Part shown: piece by piece, positions 1 through 8,224 of the stretch
Position numbering within the stretch: the stretch's first letter is position 1
How the letters are laid out: every line of letters begins with the position of its first letter
Virus record (IMG/VR): IMGVR_UViG_3300037011_001068
Location: 1 to 64,000 of that record
From: a virus
Reading direction: 5' to 3' (one strand)
Length of the DNA: 64,000 bases
Notes under the pieces: generated by a model
Told to the model about the DNA's origin: nothing
Seen by the model: the letters and a program-made list of their open reading frames with translations, nothing else
Databases searched by the model: none
Program-made: the position numbers and the translations under genes

Positions 1-2
1 AT

Positions 3-230
3 CTAGATCAAGGCAAGGTGAAATTCTATCCAGGAAAAGCGCCGGGAGTTAGCACACGCCTTGGAATCCATTATCTCTGCCATCCGACATGGCTTGTCGT
101 GGAATACCCGCATTTGTTACGCGGAACATTGAAAGCCTTGAAGCAAAAGCACCCTACAACGACAGAAGGAACCCTCATGCTTTTGCCAAATCAAGCGCTC
201 ATCCGTTACGATTTTTTACCGGGACCCTGA
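3..230 (+). CDS. 3' end of a neck/head-completion region protein (partial)
   Basis: An open frame runs in from the left edge and stops with TGA at 228-230. About 75 residues are visible, ending in ALIRYDFLPGP. A GTG at 18 could be read as a start, but the frame is open upstream of it and there is no ribosome site, so I treat it as the C-terminus of a longer gene. The next gene begins 2 nt later. I do not recognise the family; its place just before tail genes suggests a virion or head-tail joining protein. Confidence 0.5.
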   Translation, partial: LDQGKVKFYPGKAPGVSTRLGIHYLCHPTWLVVEYPHLLRGTLKALKQKHPTTTEGTLMLLPNQALIRYDFLPGP

Positions 231-232
231 TC

Positions 233-1048
233 ATGATTAGAACGTATTTTGTTGGAGATCTCATTCCAAGTGGTCTAGCTTCTCCACCCCCTTCCGAGGT
301 GGTGGATGCGATTCTCATGGACATAGCAACCGGGGTCCGTGCGGAATGGCAACGGCTTGCGAGTGCGGATTCTTCATCTTTTCGCTTTGACTACTTGAAT
401 GGAATTCAAGAAGTTGAAATGCTTTCCGGCCGAGCAGTGGTCTCCCTGGTAGGAGAAATTCCACATCTTCTGGAAGATGGATCTTCGGCATTCGACCTCC
501 GAAATACGCTCCTCGGGCCCAACGTGCCTGTGAAACCCTTCGGGCAGAAGGGAAAGAGGCTTGGGAAGAAGGGGCAGTTTTATCGAGCCATTCCTTTTAG
601 GCACACAAACCCCAATGCTGGAAAGACCCTTGGGCAGCCGATGGGATCCGCATACCAGGGGCATGAAGCAATCTCCAATGCCAAGAAGCTCGGGAAATCG
701 GTGTATGGCGAAGCGAAGCAGCTCGCTGCTACCGTAGGGGCTCCCTACCAGCAAACCGTTTGGGGCGGAAAGCTTGATACCTCTTCCCTCGGGCCAGGGG
801 GCGGGCTCATCCCACTTTTAAAATCCCACCATAAGACTGACATTTATTCTGGGATGTATAAGATGCAAAAAACCTATGAAAGTGCAACCCAATCGCAGTA
901 CATGACTTTTCGCACCATTTCAACTAATGTTACAACGGGCTGGATACGTAAACCTATTCGAGCAAGGCATTATGCTGCGAATGTGGCGGATTATGCGGCA
1001 AAGATAGCGCCTACAGCTTTTTCGGCCTATTTTGGGGGTAAAGAATGA
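233..1048 (+). CDS. Putative virion structural protein, 271 aa
   Basis: The start ATG at 233 follows the previous stop by 2 nt. The same frame is open to 89, but that part overlaps the upstream gene out of phase and carries no ribosome site. The protein begins MIRTYFVGDL, has a basic Gly/Lys-rich middle (GKRLGKKGQFYRAIPF) and an alanine- and tyrosine-rich C-terminus (YAANVADYAAKIAPTAFSAY). No signal peptide or membrane segment is visible. It sits two genes before the sheath, where myoviruses encode neck and tail-completion proteins; this role is inferred from position only. Confidence 0.55.
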   Translation: MIRTYFVGDLIPSGLASPPPSEVVDAILMDIATGVRAEWQRLASADSSSFRFDYLNGIQEVEMLSGRAVVSLVGEIPHLLEDGSSAFDLRNTLLGPNVPVKPFGQKGKRLGKKGQFYRAIPFRHTNPNAGKTLGQPMGSAYQGHEAISNAKKLGKSVYGEAKQLAATVGAPYQQTVWGGKLDTSSLGPGGGLIPLLKSHHKTDIYSGMYKMQKTYESATQSQYMTFRTISTNVTTGWIRKPIRARHYAANVADYAAKIAPTAFSAYFGGKE

Positions 1049-1719
1049 TCCATCGTCTTCTTTATACGACGTTACAACAGGGTGTCCAGCAATTTTTGGG
1101 CAATCTATCCCTGCTTGAGGATATTTTTCTTTGGGATTATGACTTGGAGCAAAGCGAGATGGATCTCATCAAGAAGTATTTTGTGGAACATCCTCCAGTA
1201 GTGATCAATGGGTACATGAGGAGGGATGCAGTTTTTCCTTCGGTAGCGATTGTTTTGGGGCAAGAGCAAGAGACTGACAAGTTTATTGGGGATCATGCTG
1301 GTATATTGGATGAAGAAAATGAAGAGCATAATGGGGCTGATATTAAGGGTTCAATCTGGGATTACGTTTACCATATATTCATTTATACTGAGCATCCTGA
1401 CATTACAGCATATTATTATGAGATTATGAAAGCTATCTTGATTTTGAATCTTCCGGTTTTCTATAAGTACGGACTCTTTGACGTTGCATTTTCTGGACAG
1501 GATTTGGCACCCGACGTGCAGTATCTCCCAGAACATCTTTTTGTTCGCCAGCTTCAGATGTCTTGTCGAAGGGAATCTAATCACGTTGATCAGGGATCGC
1601 GGTTAGGCAAAGCTTACAAGGTGACAGGCATTGCCATTGACAGATCGGGCAGTCCGCGCGATCCTGGCGAAGTAAAAACCCTTGTCACGCTTACTGATCC
1701 AGGAGGCACCCATGACTAA
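1045..1719 (+). CDS. Putative tail completion/terminator-type protein, 224 aa
   Basis: It starts ATGA-style, overlapping the upstream stop by 4 nt, which indicates translational coupling. It is an acidic protein rich in Tyr and Leu with no membrane segment. The length and position, directly before a short linker gene and the sheath gene, fit the tail terminator or neck proteins of contractile phages, but I see no diagnostic motif. The last 8 nt overlap the next gene, whose ribosome site (aggagg, 1701-1706) lies inside this one. Confidence 0.5.
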   Translation: MIHRLLYTTLQQGVQQFLGNLSLLEDIFLWDYDLEQSEMDLIKKYFVEHPPVVINGYMRRDAVFPSVAIVLGQEQETDKFIGDHAGILDEENEEHNGADIKGSIWDYVYHIFIYTEHPDITAYYYEIMKAILILNLPVFYKYGLFDVAFSGQDLAPDVQYLPEHLFVRQLQMSCRRESNHVDQGSRLGKAYKVTGIAIDRSGSPRDPGEVKTLVTLTDPGGTHD

Positions 1720-2014
1720 GGCCAAGCAGGACACCCCCGAGACCCCCTTGGAGGGTTCAACCCCTAAAAGCGATCCTGTTCTTTTTGGTGCAGCCGAGGC
1801 ACGTATGACCCCTATGCCTCAAGCTTCGCCAGTGGAACCACCCTTGGAGACAAAAGTCGCGGTTCCTTTCGCGATTTTTGCGTCTTTGAGTGGGCTCAAA
1901 GTAGACCAGATCGCAAGCTTTAGACACTTTGCCCAGAAATCGAAGCTCGGGCCCATGGCAGTTGAGTCATGGAGACTTGCGCTTCAGGAATTTCTGGCCC
2001 GGCCGTGCAAGTGA
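1712..2014 (+). CDS. Small hypothetical protein before the tail sheath, 100 aa
   Basis: The ATG at 1712 is chosen because aggagg lies at 1701-1706; an in-frame start at 1682 has no such site. The N-terminal half is Pro/Thr-rich and probably disordered (residues 1-50). The C-terminal half looks helical (LSGLKVDQIASFRHFAQ) and ends with FLARPCK. Small proteins of this kind often precede sheath genes in myoviruses, but their function is not known to me. The sheath gene follows after 10 nt. Confidence 0.6.
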   Translation: MTKAKQDTPETPLEGSTPKSDPVLFGAAEARMTPMPQASPVEPPLETKVAVPFAIFASLSGLKVDQIASFRHFAQKSKLGPMAVESWRLALQEFLARPCK

Positions 2015-2024
2015 GAGGTGACGC

Positions 2025-4331
2025 ATGCCCACGTCAATTTTTTTCAACGGCAAGCTGATCTCGGTTCCAGGAGCCTATTCGCGGGTGGATGCTTCCGGTC
2101 TTGAGCAGGTAGGTCTTGGCGCTTCGGGGATTGTGGCTGTAATTGGGTCCGCGGTTGGCGGGAAGCCCGCTTCAGCGATGTTTGAGCCAAAGGATTTCCT
2201 CCGAATTAAGAAGCCAGAGACCGCCCGCGTAATTTTTCGCTCCGGAGATCTTCGCGAAGTAGCGGACATGGTGTTTGCCCCCTCGAGTGATCCGGATATC
2301 CAAGCGGGGGCTCAAGAGCTCGTGTGCATGAAGGTGAATCCAGCTACCCAGAGCGTAGCCACGATGGCCAATGCTTATGGGAATTCCCTTTCGCTCACTT
2401 CCCTGGATTACGGGGCGTACACCGGGCAGATCAATGCATCGGTGGCGGCCGGTACGTCTAAGGGTAAGCTCCTTTCGATTGTTTTCGAGGATTCGGTGGA
2501 GTCGGTGGACGATCTTGGCGGAGACGTGATCCTCAAGGTCAAGTACGTGAAGCCGACAGGCGGCTGGGATACCATGTCCAGTCAGATCCAAGCGGATGGC
2601 TCCTTGAAGTGTCTGGCAACTCGATCTTCTGCCGGCTTGGATACCGATATCTCCGGACAGCTCTCTGGCAACATTGCGTTGCAAGTGAAATCCTCGAGCG
2701 CTTCAGACGTTGGCCTGGTGGTGACCGTATACGGGCTAGATGCCTCTAGCGCGGCAATTTCTGCCTCCTACACTTTGAGTGGTGTCACAGCAGTTCCGGG
2801 AGCCACGGTGTTCTCCAAAGTTCTCGGCGCGCGTGTAGCTGGCACCACAGTGGGTACGGTGACTGTGGAGCCTTCCGGCGGAGGTACTGCGGTGCTCACC
2901 CTGGCAGCCGGAGCGAACCCCCTCAAAGGCCTCTCCAAGGCCTCCTGCATGTATGCCAGTGGAGCGCTCACAGTGGTCGCTAGCGGAGCAAGCGCGGTTC
3001 CTCTCCTCCTCATCGGCTATAGCGCGACCGGGCTCGCACAGCTCGAGAAGCTCACCCTGAACGGAACAACACCTGTGGTCGGGACAGCTAATTGGTCAGA
3101 GGTGACTTACGTTGCGCTTGGCATGGTCTTGGTCGCGACCTCGGTAACGGTGAGCGGAATAGCGCTCCTCTCCACCGCGGCGGTGCAGAGTACAGTCCAG
3201 AAATTGACGGACTACGTGAACGCCAAGGCGGCTGGGGGGTCAGGGTTCGTGATGACTCTTGAGACTGGCTTGACCACCTTGGCAGTCATTGATTTGGACG
3301 TGACTACCGGGGCGCAAGGCGCGGTTAGTTGCTTGAGCCCAGCGGAGCCATCCTATTACGCTGATCTTTGGGCCATGAAAAATTGGATCAACCAAACTTC
3401 GGTGCTCGTTACTGCAACGAAAGCTACAGGTGCAAAAGGTGGGGCCCCTGCTAACACCGTGGCGGCAGTATTTCTGGCTGGAGGCTCTGAGGGAACCACT
3501 TCCGTCTCAGATTGGCAAAATGCGCTCAATCTGCTCAAAAAAACTCGGGTCAATTCGATTGTGGTTCTCACCGCGGATCCGGCCGTGCATATAGCGTTGG
3601 ATGCTCATTGCGCGTATATGTGCGGAGAAGGGCGATCGGAACGAGATGGTTTTGTCGGCTTGCTGAATGCGGGCCTGACCGATGTCGCAACCAAGGCTGA
3701 GATCAAAGATCAGATCGTGAGCTTGAACAGCCGGCACATTCGAGCTTTTGGACAAGCTTTTGAGCGGTACAACACGGCGGGTGATCGGCAGGAATTCCCG
3801 CCCTGCTTTCTTGCCGCTATTGCGGCAGGTATGCAAGCGGGAAGCCCGGTCGGAACAAGCCTCACCTTCAAATACGCAAACCTCCTTTCTCTTCGCCAGC
3901 ATTCCACCTGGAATCCCATGGACGATGCAGAGGAAATGGTGCAGGCGGGTTTGTGTTTTCTTGAAAGCGTGGAAGGTATTGGTCGGCGATTTGTTCGGAA
4001 CGTGACCACACATCTTTCCAGCAACATAATCGCTTACTGCGAAGGCTCGGTCAATGAAGCGGTGAACTACGCAGTCTACAATTTTAGAACCGTGCTCGAG
4101 TGGGCGGTGGGTCGCACGGGTTTTGCGGGAACGGTCAACGCTCTCAAAGCCATTGCCATCAATGCTCTTGGGCTTTTAAAAGATGCAGGGGTGATCATTG
4201 ATTCCAGATCTTTGAGCATCGAGCTCATCGTGGATGTGATGGAAGTCTCGGTGGAGATTGCAGCAGCGATCCCAGTCAATTTCGTTCCGATCACAGTGCA
4301 TCTAAACACCGTTAAACAAACGGCTGTTTGA
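2025..4331 (+). CDS. Tail sheath protein, 768 aa
   Basis: This is the contractile tail sheath subunit. Evidence is the sheath-like N-terminus (pro-Gly-Ala-Tyr-Ser near residue 16, then GASGIVAVIGSAVGGKP) and the classical C-terminal domain, which ends in a conserved beta-hairpin (EVSVEIAAAIPVNFVPITVH) that interlocks neighbouring subunits. The middle (roughly residues 180-400) is a variable Ala/Val/Thr/Ser-rich insertion with beta character, making the protein longer than the usual 400-500 aa. It is followed immediately by the tube gene, the standard sheath-tube order. Upstream ribosome site gagaggtgacgc. Confidence 0.92.
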   Translation: MPTSIFFNGKLISVPGAYSRVDASGLEQVGLGASGIVAVIGSAVGGKPASAMFEPKDFLRIKKPETARVIFRSGDLREVADMVFAPSSDPDIQAGAQELVCMKVNPATQSVATMANAYGNSLSLTSLDYGAYTGQINASVAAGTSKGKLLSIVFEDSVESVDDLGGDVILKVKYVKPTGGWDTMSSQIQADGSLKCLATRSSAGLDTDISGQLSGNIALQVKSSSASDVGLVVTVYGLDASSAAISASYTLSGVTAVPGATVFSKVLGARVAGTTVGTVTVEPSGGGTAVLTLAAGANPLKGLSKASCMYASGALTVVASGASAVPLLLIGYSATGLAQLEKLTLNGTTPVVGTANWSEVTYVALGMVLVATSVTVSGIALLSTAAVQSTVQKLTDYVNAKAAGGSGFVMTLETGLTTLAVIDLDVTTGAQGAVSCLSPAEPSYYADLWAMKNWINQTSVLVTATKATGAKGGAPANTVAAVFLAGGSEGTTSVSDWQNALNLLKKTRVNSIVVLTADPAVHIALDAHCAYMCGEGRSERDGFVGLLNAGLTDVATKAEIKDQIVSLNSRHIRAFGQAFERYNTAGDRQEFPPCFLAAIAAGMQAGSPVGTSLTFKYANLLSLRQHSTWNPMDDAEEMVQAGLCFLESVEGIGRRFVRNVTTHLSSNIIAYCEGSVNEAVNYAVYNFRTVLEWAVGRTGFAGTVNALKAIAINALGLLKDAGVIIDSRSLSIELIVDVMEVSVEIAAAIPVNFVPITVHLNTVKQTAV

Positions 4332-4360
4332 GTCGCGAGATCAGAAAGGATAGGTGCGCT

Positions 4361-4834
4361 ATGCCCCAAAAAAGAAATATTATGAGTGGATCGCGGCTCC
4401 GGTTCTTTGTGGATGGTAAGCCAGTTGGCCATGCACGCGGGGTTCGCGTAACAGAAGAATACACCTACGAGCCGGCGGATGTCATGGGAAACATCGAAGT
4501 GGAAGAGTATGTGCCCACTGGATATCGCGTTCGGCTATCCTGCAACAAATTTCGCATTATTAACCAAAGTTTGAAAGCATTAGGATGGCTTCCGACAGTT
4601 GGAAGTAAACCTGAAGATCATTTACTAAATGTTCTTACTTCTGGAGACCTAGAAGCGCATCTAGATGCTTACAAAGTTAGTGATGATGGAAAAACTACTG
4701 AGCAGGTTACCATGCAAACATTTGAGCAGGTGAAGGTGACCACGCACAATTGGACAGTGGACTCTCGAGGTCTAGTGGGTGAAGACGTGGAATTCGTTGC
4801 CATCCGCACTCGAGACGAAGCGGATAAAATTTAG
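4361..4834 (+). CDS. Tail tube protein, 157 aa
   Basis: The inner tube of a contractile tail polymerises inside the sheath and carries DNA. Size, position directly after the sheath and beta-rich content (VTEEYTYEPADVMGNIEVEE; CNKFRIINQ; HNWTVDSRGLVGEDVEFVAI) fit the tube fold. The ATG at 4361 was chosen over the in-frame GTG/TTG at 4328 because that one overlaps the sheath stop and lacks a ribosome site, while agaaagga precedes 4361. A terminator hairpin follows the gene, as expected for a highly expressed structural pair. Confidence 0.85.
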   Translation: MPQKRNIMSGSRLRFFVDGKPVGHARGVRVTEEYTYEPADVMGNIEVEEYVPTGYRVRLSCNKFRIINQSLKALGWLPTVGSKPEDHLLNVLTSGDLEAHLDAYKVSDDGKTTEQVTMQTFEQVKVTTHNWTVDSRGLVGEDVEFVAIRTRDEADKI

Positions 4835-4914
4835 GTTTTCCACAGGCAGGTGCCTCCAAGTTGGACCCCCTCCTCACGGGTACGTCCACGGTTCCTCACC
4901 GTCATTGAGGAAAA

Positions 4915-4950
4915 GGGAGCCTTCTCTTGGTCGGAGGCTCCTCTTTTTTT
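4915..4950 (+). terminator. Rho-independent terminator after sheath-tube
   Basis: The stem ggagcc (4916-4921) pairs with ggctcc (4936-4941) across a 14-nt loop and is followed by a run of seven T within ctcttttttt. It lies in the gap between the tube gene and the tail chaperone gene. The stem is short, so it may be only partly efficient and serve to reduce transcription after the abundant sheath and tube. Confidence 0.6.
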
Positions 4951-5016
4951 CAGCTCTTGCTCCCTTCTTGCAGCTCACCGATGCTTAAAGAAACTACTCG
5001 AGAGGATGGAAGGGCA

Positions 5017-5502
5017 ATGAACACGGAAAGAACGAGATCGCCGAAAGAAATTTTGGACCGGTTGACTCCTACCCATTTGCAGGTTCCGGATGTGACCGAA
5101 GACCTCAAGGAGGAGCTCACCCAAAAATTAGACCTTGATCAAAAGGAGGCAAAGCCAGACCCTAAAGCAGAAAAAGAGTACACGTTCCAGATCGATTACA
5201 AGGGTGGGAACGGAAAAATGTGGAAGGGGGCCTTTCGGAACCGCATTCTTTCTATCCGCGATCGGCAAGTGGTGGGCGTCATGCGTGCGCGCCTCTGTGG
5301 TGGCCTTCCCCAGGAGTCGCTGGATCCACTCACCCGAGAAATCAACCTCATGGTCTCTCACCTTGCTTTCAGCTTAGTCGAAAAGCCAGCGTGGGCGGAA
5401 GAGCTTCGCGATTTGGATGATGTTCGGCTCCTGCAAGCGATTTATGAGGAGGTGCTCTCCCACGAGGCATCCTTTCACGGCTACGGAAACGGTCCGGTGT
5501 AG
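5017..5502 (+). CDS. Tail assembly chaperone, short form (G-like), 161 aa
   Basis: This gene lies between tube and tape measure, the invariant place of the tail assembly chaperone that coats the tape measure during tail building. The ATG at 5017 has gaagggca upstream; in-frame ATG 4981 lacks a ribosome site. The N-terminus is charged (LKEELTQKLDLDQKEAKPD); the C-terminal half is helical. The stop is TAG at 5500-5502. The last 86 nt overlap another open frame that has no ribosome site of its own, so part of the product is probably shifted into that frame (see next entry). Confidence 0.75.
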   Translation: MNTERTRSPKEILDRLTPTHLQVPDVTEDLKEELTQKLDLDQKEAKPDPKAEKEYTFQIDYKGGNGKMWKGAFRNRILSIRDRQVVGVMRARLCGGLPQESLDPLTREINLMVSHLAFSLVEKPAWAEELRDLDDVRLLQAIYEEVLSHEASFHGYGNGPV

Positions 5503-5848
5503 AGCTGAAAAGAATTTCTGGACGACAGCCCGGCAGCTTCAGCGGTGGTGGTCCCGAAAGTACAAGCTTCCCCTGAATCATCCCCTCTGCATCGGGCAGG
5601 CTGAAGGGGAGCTTCGGCAAGAATTTATCGAGGACCTCCTTGAGCGGCGACATGACCTCGAACAGGAAATCAAGGAGACGAAAGGTGCGGATCTTTCAGC
5701 GATCGAGCGCCAGCTCCGAGGGGTACTCCGAGCTCTTGGGGAGGAGCCGGAAGAGGAGTACGATCCTCTCATTGAGCAGTGGGAAAAAGACATAGAAGCG
5801 GGCCTAGACCCTTATGTGGAGGAACCTAAATGGCCGATAAAGAAGTAA
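5417..5848 (+). CDS. Tail chaperone frameshift extension (GT-like C-terminus)
   Basis: The frame is open from 5417 to a stop at 5848. Only the part after about 5500 looks protein-like: EKNFWTTARQLQRWWSRKYK, then a charged coiled region with an RLEER-type pattern and an acidic end. ATG codons at 5417 and 5441 have no ribosome site and lie within the chaperone gene, so independent translation is unlikely. Reaching this frame from the upstream gene needs a +1 (or -2) shift before the TAG at 5500, near GGT CCG GTG TAG. Programmed shifts at this locus are known in many tailed phages; lambda uses -1, and -2 or +1 variants are described. The stop overlaps the tape measure start. Confidence 0.7.
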   Translation: MMFGSCKRFMRRCSPTRHPFTATETVRCRAEKNFWTTARQLQRWWSRKYKLPLNHPLCIGQAEGELRQEFIEDLLERRHDLEQEIKETKGADLSAIERQLRGVLRALGEEPEEEYDPLIEQWEKDIEAGLDPYVEEPKWPIKK

Positions 5849-8199
5849 AGACTTCTGTAATTCTGGAAGCACAGGCCAAAGGTTTTGAACAGGCGGAGCG
5901 GCAAGTGACGGGCTTGAAGGAGTCGGCTGCTAATCTTGCTCTAGATGAAGCGTACAAAAAGGGAGAAAAAGCGGCCGATGGGATGATCAAGAGTGCCGAA
6001 GGTCTTTCTAAGGCGCTTTCGGGCCAGCAAATCTCGGTGACCAAACTCGCAGAATCCATCAAGCAAAAGCTTGAGGATATTGATAAAATCACCTACGAGA
6101 ACGCAGCCGACCAGATCAAGGAGCTGAAGGAAAATCTGTTTGGAGTAGAAAAGCAGGGCATCGCTATGGCGAAAGCGCTGCAAGAAAGTGGGGAGAAGGG
6201 ATCCGAAGAGTACCAGGAGACCAAGAAAGTGCTGAAGGCGCTTGAAGAGCAAGCGAAGACCACCCGCAAAGAAATCGAGATGCTCACCCGGGCTTTCATG
6301 CAAGCGAAGCCGGCGCAGGGCGCTCTTCTTCAGGGTTTTCTCCAGGGGGTTGGTCCGATGGCTTCCGCGTTCCTTCAGCGGGGCCCTGGCATGGGTTCGC
6401 AGTTTCTTGGGCAAATGCTGGGAACAGGCGCTCGGCGAATGGCCATGGCGGGAATCGGGATCGCAGGGTCCATGTTCACGGGTCTTGGAGGCCTTCAGCA
6501 AGGGATTGCTCAGATGCCTTATATGGGGGGCTTTTTTGCTGGCCAGCTTGGGGCAGCGGCCGGGCATGCCGGCCGAGCTTTGGACTGGCAGAAGGCCCAG
6601 CTTGAGCTCCTTCCGTATTTCGGTTCTTCTGGATTTCTGGAAAAAAGAGCAAGTAGAAAAGAAGAGGCTGAGGCGGACTGGAATCTTTTTTCTAAAAAAG
6701 AGGAGCCTCCTAAGCCAAAGTTTCCAGAGGGTGTTAGTGCAACGATGATTTTGGGTAAAGATAATAAAATGCATGCGATACCTGTGATTGATGCTGAAGT
6801 TGCAATAGGTGCTGCCAAAGATATTGCACTTGAAGAGCAAACTAGAAATGTAGGGCGTCGCGGTGAAATGAGAGCTTCTCGGTTGGGATGGGAAGCCAAA
6901 GGTGGAGCAAAACAGTTAGAGGGAATGGATTTGCGTATGTATCAAATGGATAAAGCAACTAAAGATTATGAAGCACAGCAGCTTTGGAAAGAGGAGGAGC
7001 AGCGAAAGAGGACCCAGCTTTTGCAGGAACGCCAGGGATCTTTCGGGGCAGTAGGAGGTGTGGGGCACGAATTACGTGGTCTGGATTTCTTGCAGTCCGT
7101 TCAGGAGGCAGGGCAGCTTATTCAAGCTGGAGGAGGATGGGTAGGAGAAGCAACGCGGAGGGGGGCTATCAGCACAGGTTTTGCAGCGAAAACCATGTAT
7201 GGGGTGGATTATGAGACCTCGGGTGGCTATCTTCGCGCAGCAAGGCGGGGGGGAATGATCAGCGTGGGAGCGGAACAGGATGCGGGAACGCTTCTCTTGT
7301 CTGGATTAAAAGATGCCGTAACCCTGGGGCTCACTGGTGCAGAAGTACCAGAGTATTTGCAGACCATGGTCGGGCAATTTCAACAATGGCAAACGACAGG
7401 CCTTCCCCTCAACGATAAAGGCTTTGGACGGGTTGCATTGAGCCTTTCTCAAGCGGGAATTGCAGCTCCTCGAGCAATGGAGATGACTCGAGGCATTTCC
7501 AATTATCTGCAAGGAATGGGTCAACGTGGAATTCAAAGTGGCTTGGATCTCTACATGCTCCATGCTGTGGGTGGCTATAAAGGCGGCGGTGCAGCGGGGT
7601 ATGTGGGAGCTATCACCGGCATGGAGAGTCTCAAGGGAAGCACAGAAGGGCTTACAAAGGAGAGCCCCATTGGAAAAGCGCTCCTCGGTGTGGTGCAGAT
7701 GATGGCCCTCGGTTCTCCTGCAGGCCAACAAATTTTTATGCAAAAACAGCTTGGAAAAATGGGAATTGCGGCGGGGATGGAAGAAAGTGGCTTGATCTTA
7801 AAAAATCTTACGGGTGCCAAGCTTACTTCTAAAGAGCAAATGGCAATTAATCGTGAAAATCTGCAAAGAGAGCAGGCTACACCAGAGCTTGCAGCGCTTC
7901 AGGGTAAAGATGCACTTTTGACGACCGCAAAGAAATACATCGATGAGCTCACCCCCGGTCTCAAGAAGCAATCAGAAATTCAGAATCATCAACTGGAAGT
8001 TGGAACCAGGCTTTTAACGGCGGTCCAATCATTAGAATCTTCTGCAACGAACACAAATTCTGCTTTTGCATCTCTGGCGTCAGGGCCCATCACACGGTTG
8101 TCCTCCGCTTTTGAAAGCCTTACCGGGTTGATCGATAAATTGACAAATAAGTGGTGGCAAAATACCGAGGCAGAAGCAATAAAGGTTGGTCATAATTGA
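5830..8199 (+). CDS. Tape measure protein, 789 aa
   Basis: This protein sets tail length and is ejected with the DNA. Evidence: position after the chaperone pair; N-terminal coiled coil (residues 1-150, Lys/Glu/Ala-rich); a hydrophobic glycine-rich stretch at about 160-250 typical of tape measures (for example GIGIAGSMFTGLGGLQQGIA); a second coiled region; and glycine-rich segments near the C-terminus. The ATG at 5830 follows ggagg and overlaps the upstream stop. At roughly 1.5 angstrom per residue, 789 aa would suggest a tail of about 115-120 nm; this is an inference. Confidence 0.85.
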   Translation: MADKEVKTSVILEAQAKGFEQAERQVTGLKESAANLALDEAYKKGEKAADGMIKSAEGLSKALSGQQISVTKLAESIKQKLEDIDKITYENAADQIKELKENLFGVEKQGIAMAKALQESGEKGSEEYQETKKVLKALEEQAKTTRKEIEMLTRAFMQAKPAQGALLQGFLQGVGPMASAFLQRGPGMGSQFLGQMLGTGARRMAMAGIGIAGSMFTGLGGLQQGIAQMPYMGGFFAGQLGAAAGHAGRALDWQKAQLELLPYFGSSGFLEKRASRKEEAEADWNLFSKKEEPPKPKFPEGVSATMILGKDNKMHAIPVIDAEVAIGAAKDIALEEQTRNVGRRGEMRASRLGWEAKGGAKQLEGMDLRMYQMDKATKDYEAQQLWKEEEQRKRTQLLQERQGSFGAVGGVGHELRGLDFLQSVQEAGQLIQAGGGWVGEATRRGAISTGFAAKTMYGVDYETSGGYLRAARRGGMISVGAEQDAGTLLLSGLKDAVTLGLTGAEVPEYLQTMVGQFQQWQTTGLPLNDKGFGRVALSLSQAGIAAPRAMEMTRGISNYLQGMGQRGIQSGLDLYMLHAVGGYKGGGAAGYVGAITGMESLKGSTEGLTKESPIGKALLGVVQMMALGSPAGQQIFMQKQLGKMGIAAGMEESGLILKNLTGAKLTSKEQMAINRENLQREQATPELAALQGKDALLTTAKKYIDELTPGLKKQSEIQNHQLEVGTRLLTAVQSLESSATNTNSAFASLASGPITRLSSAFESLTGLIDKLTNKWWQNTEAEAIKVGHN

Positions 8200-8224
8200 T
8201 CTATAATTATATATAAGGTGAAAC

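Noticed and set aside
5941-6840. Leftward ORF of 299 aa within the tape measure gene
   Set aside because: Out of context in a fully rightward module, low-complexity, and no ribosome site.
8197-8224. Promoter before the baseplate hub gene (tataattata)
   Set aside because: The -10-like string is AT-rich but no convincing -35 lies at the right distance.
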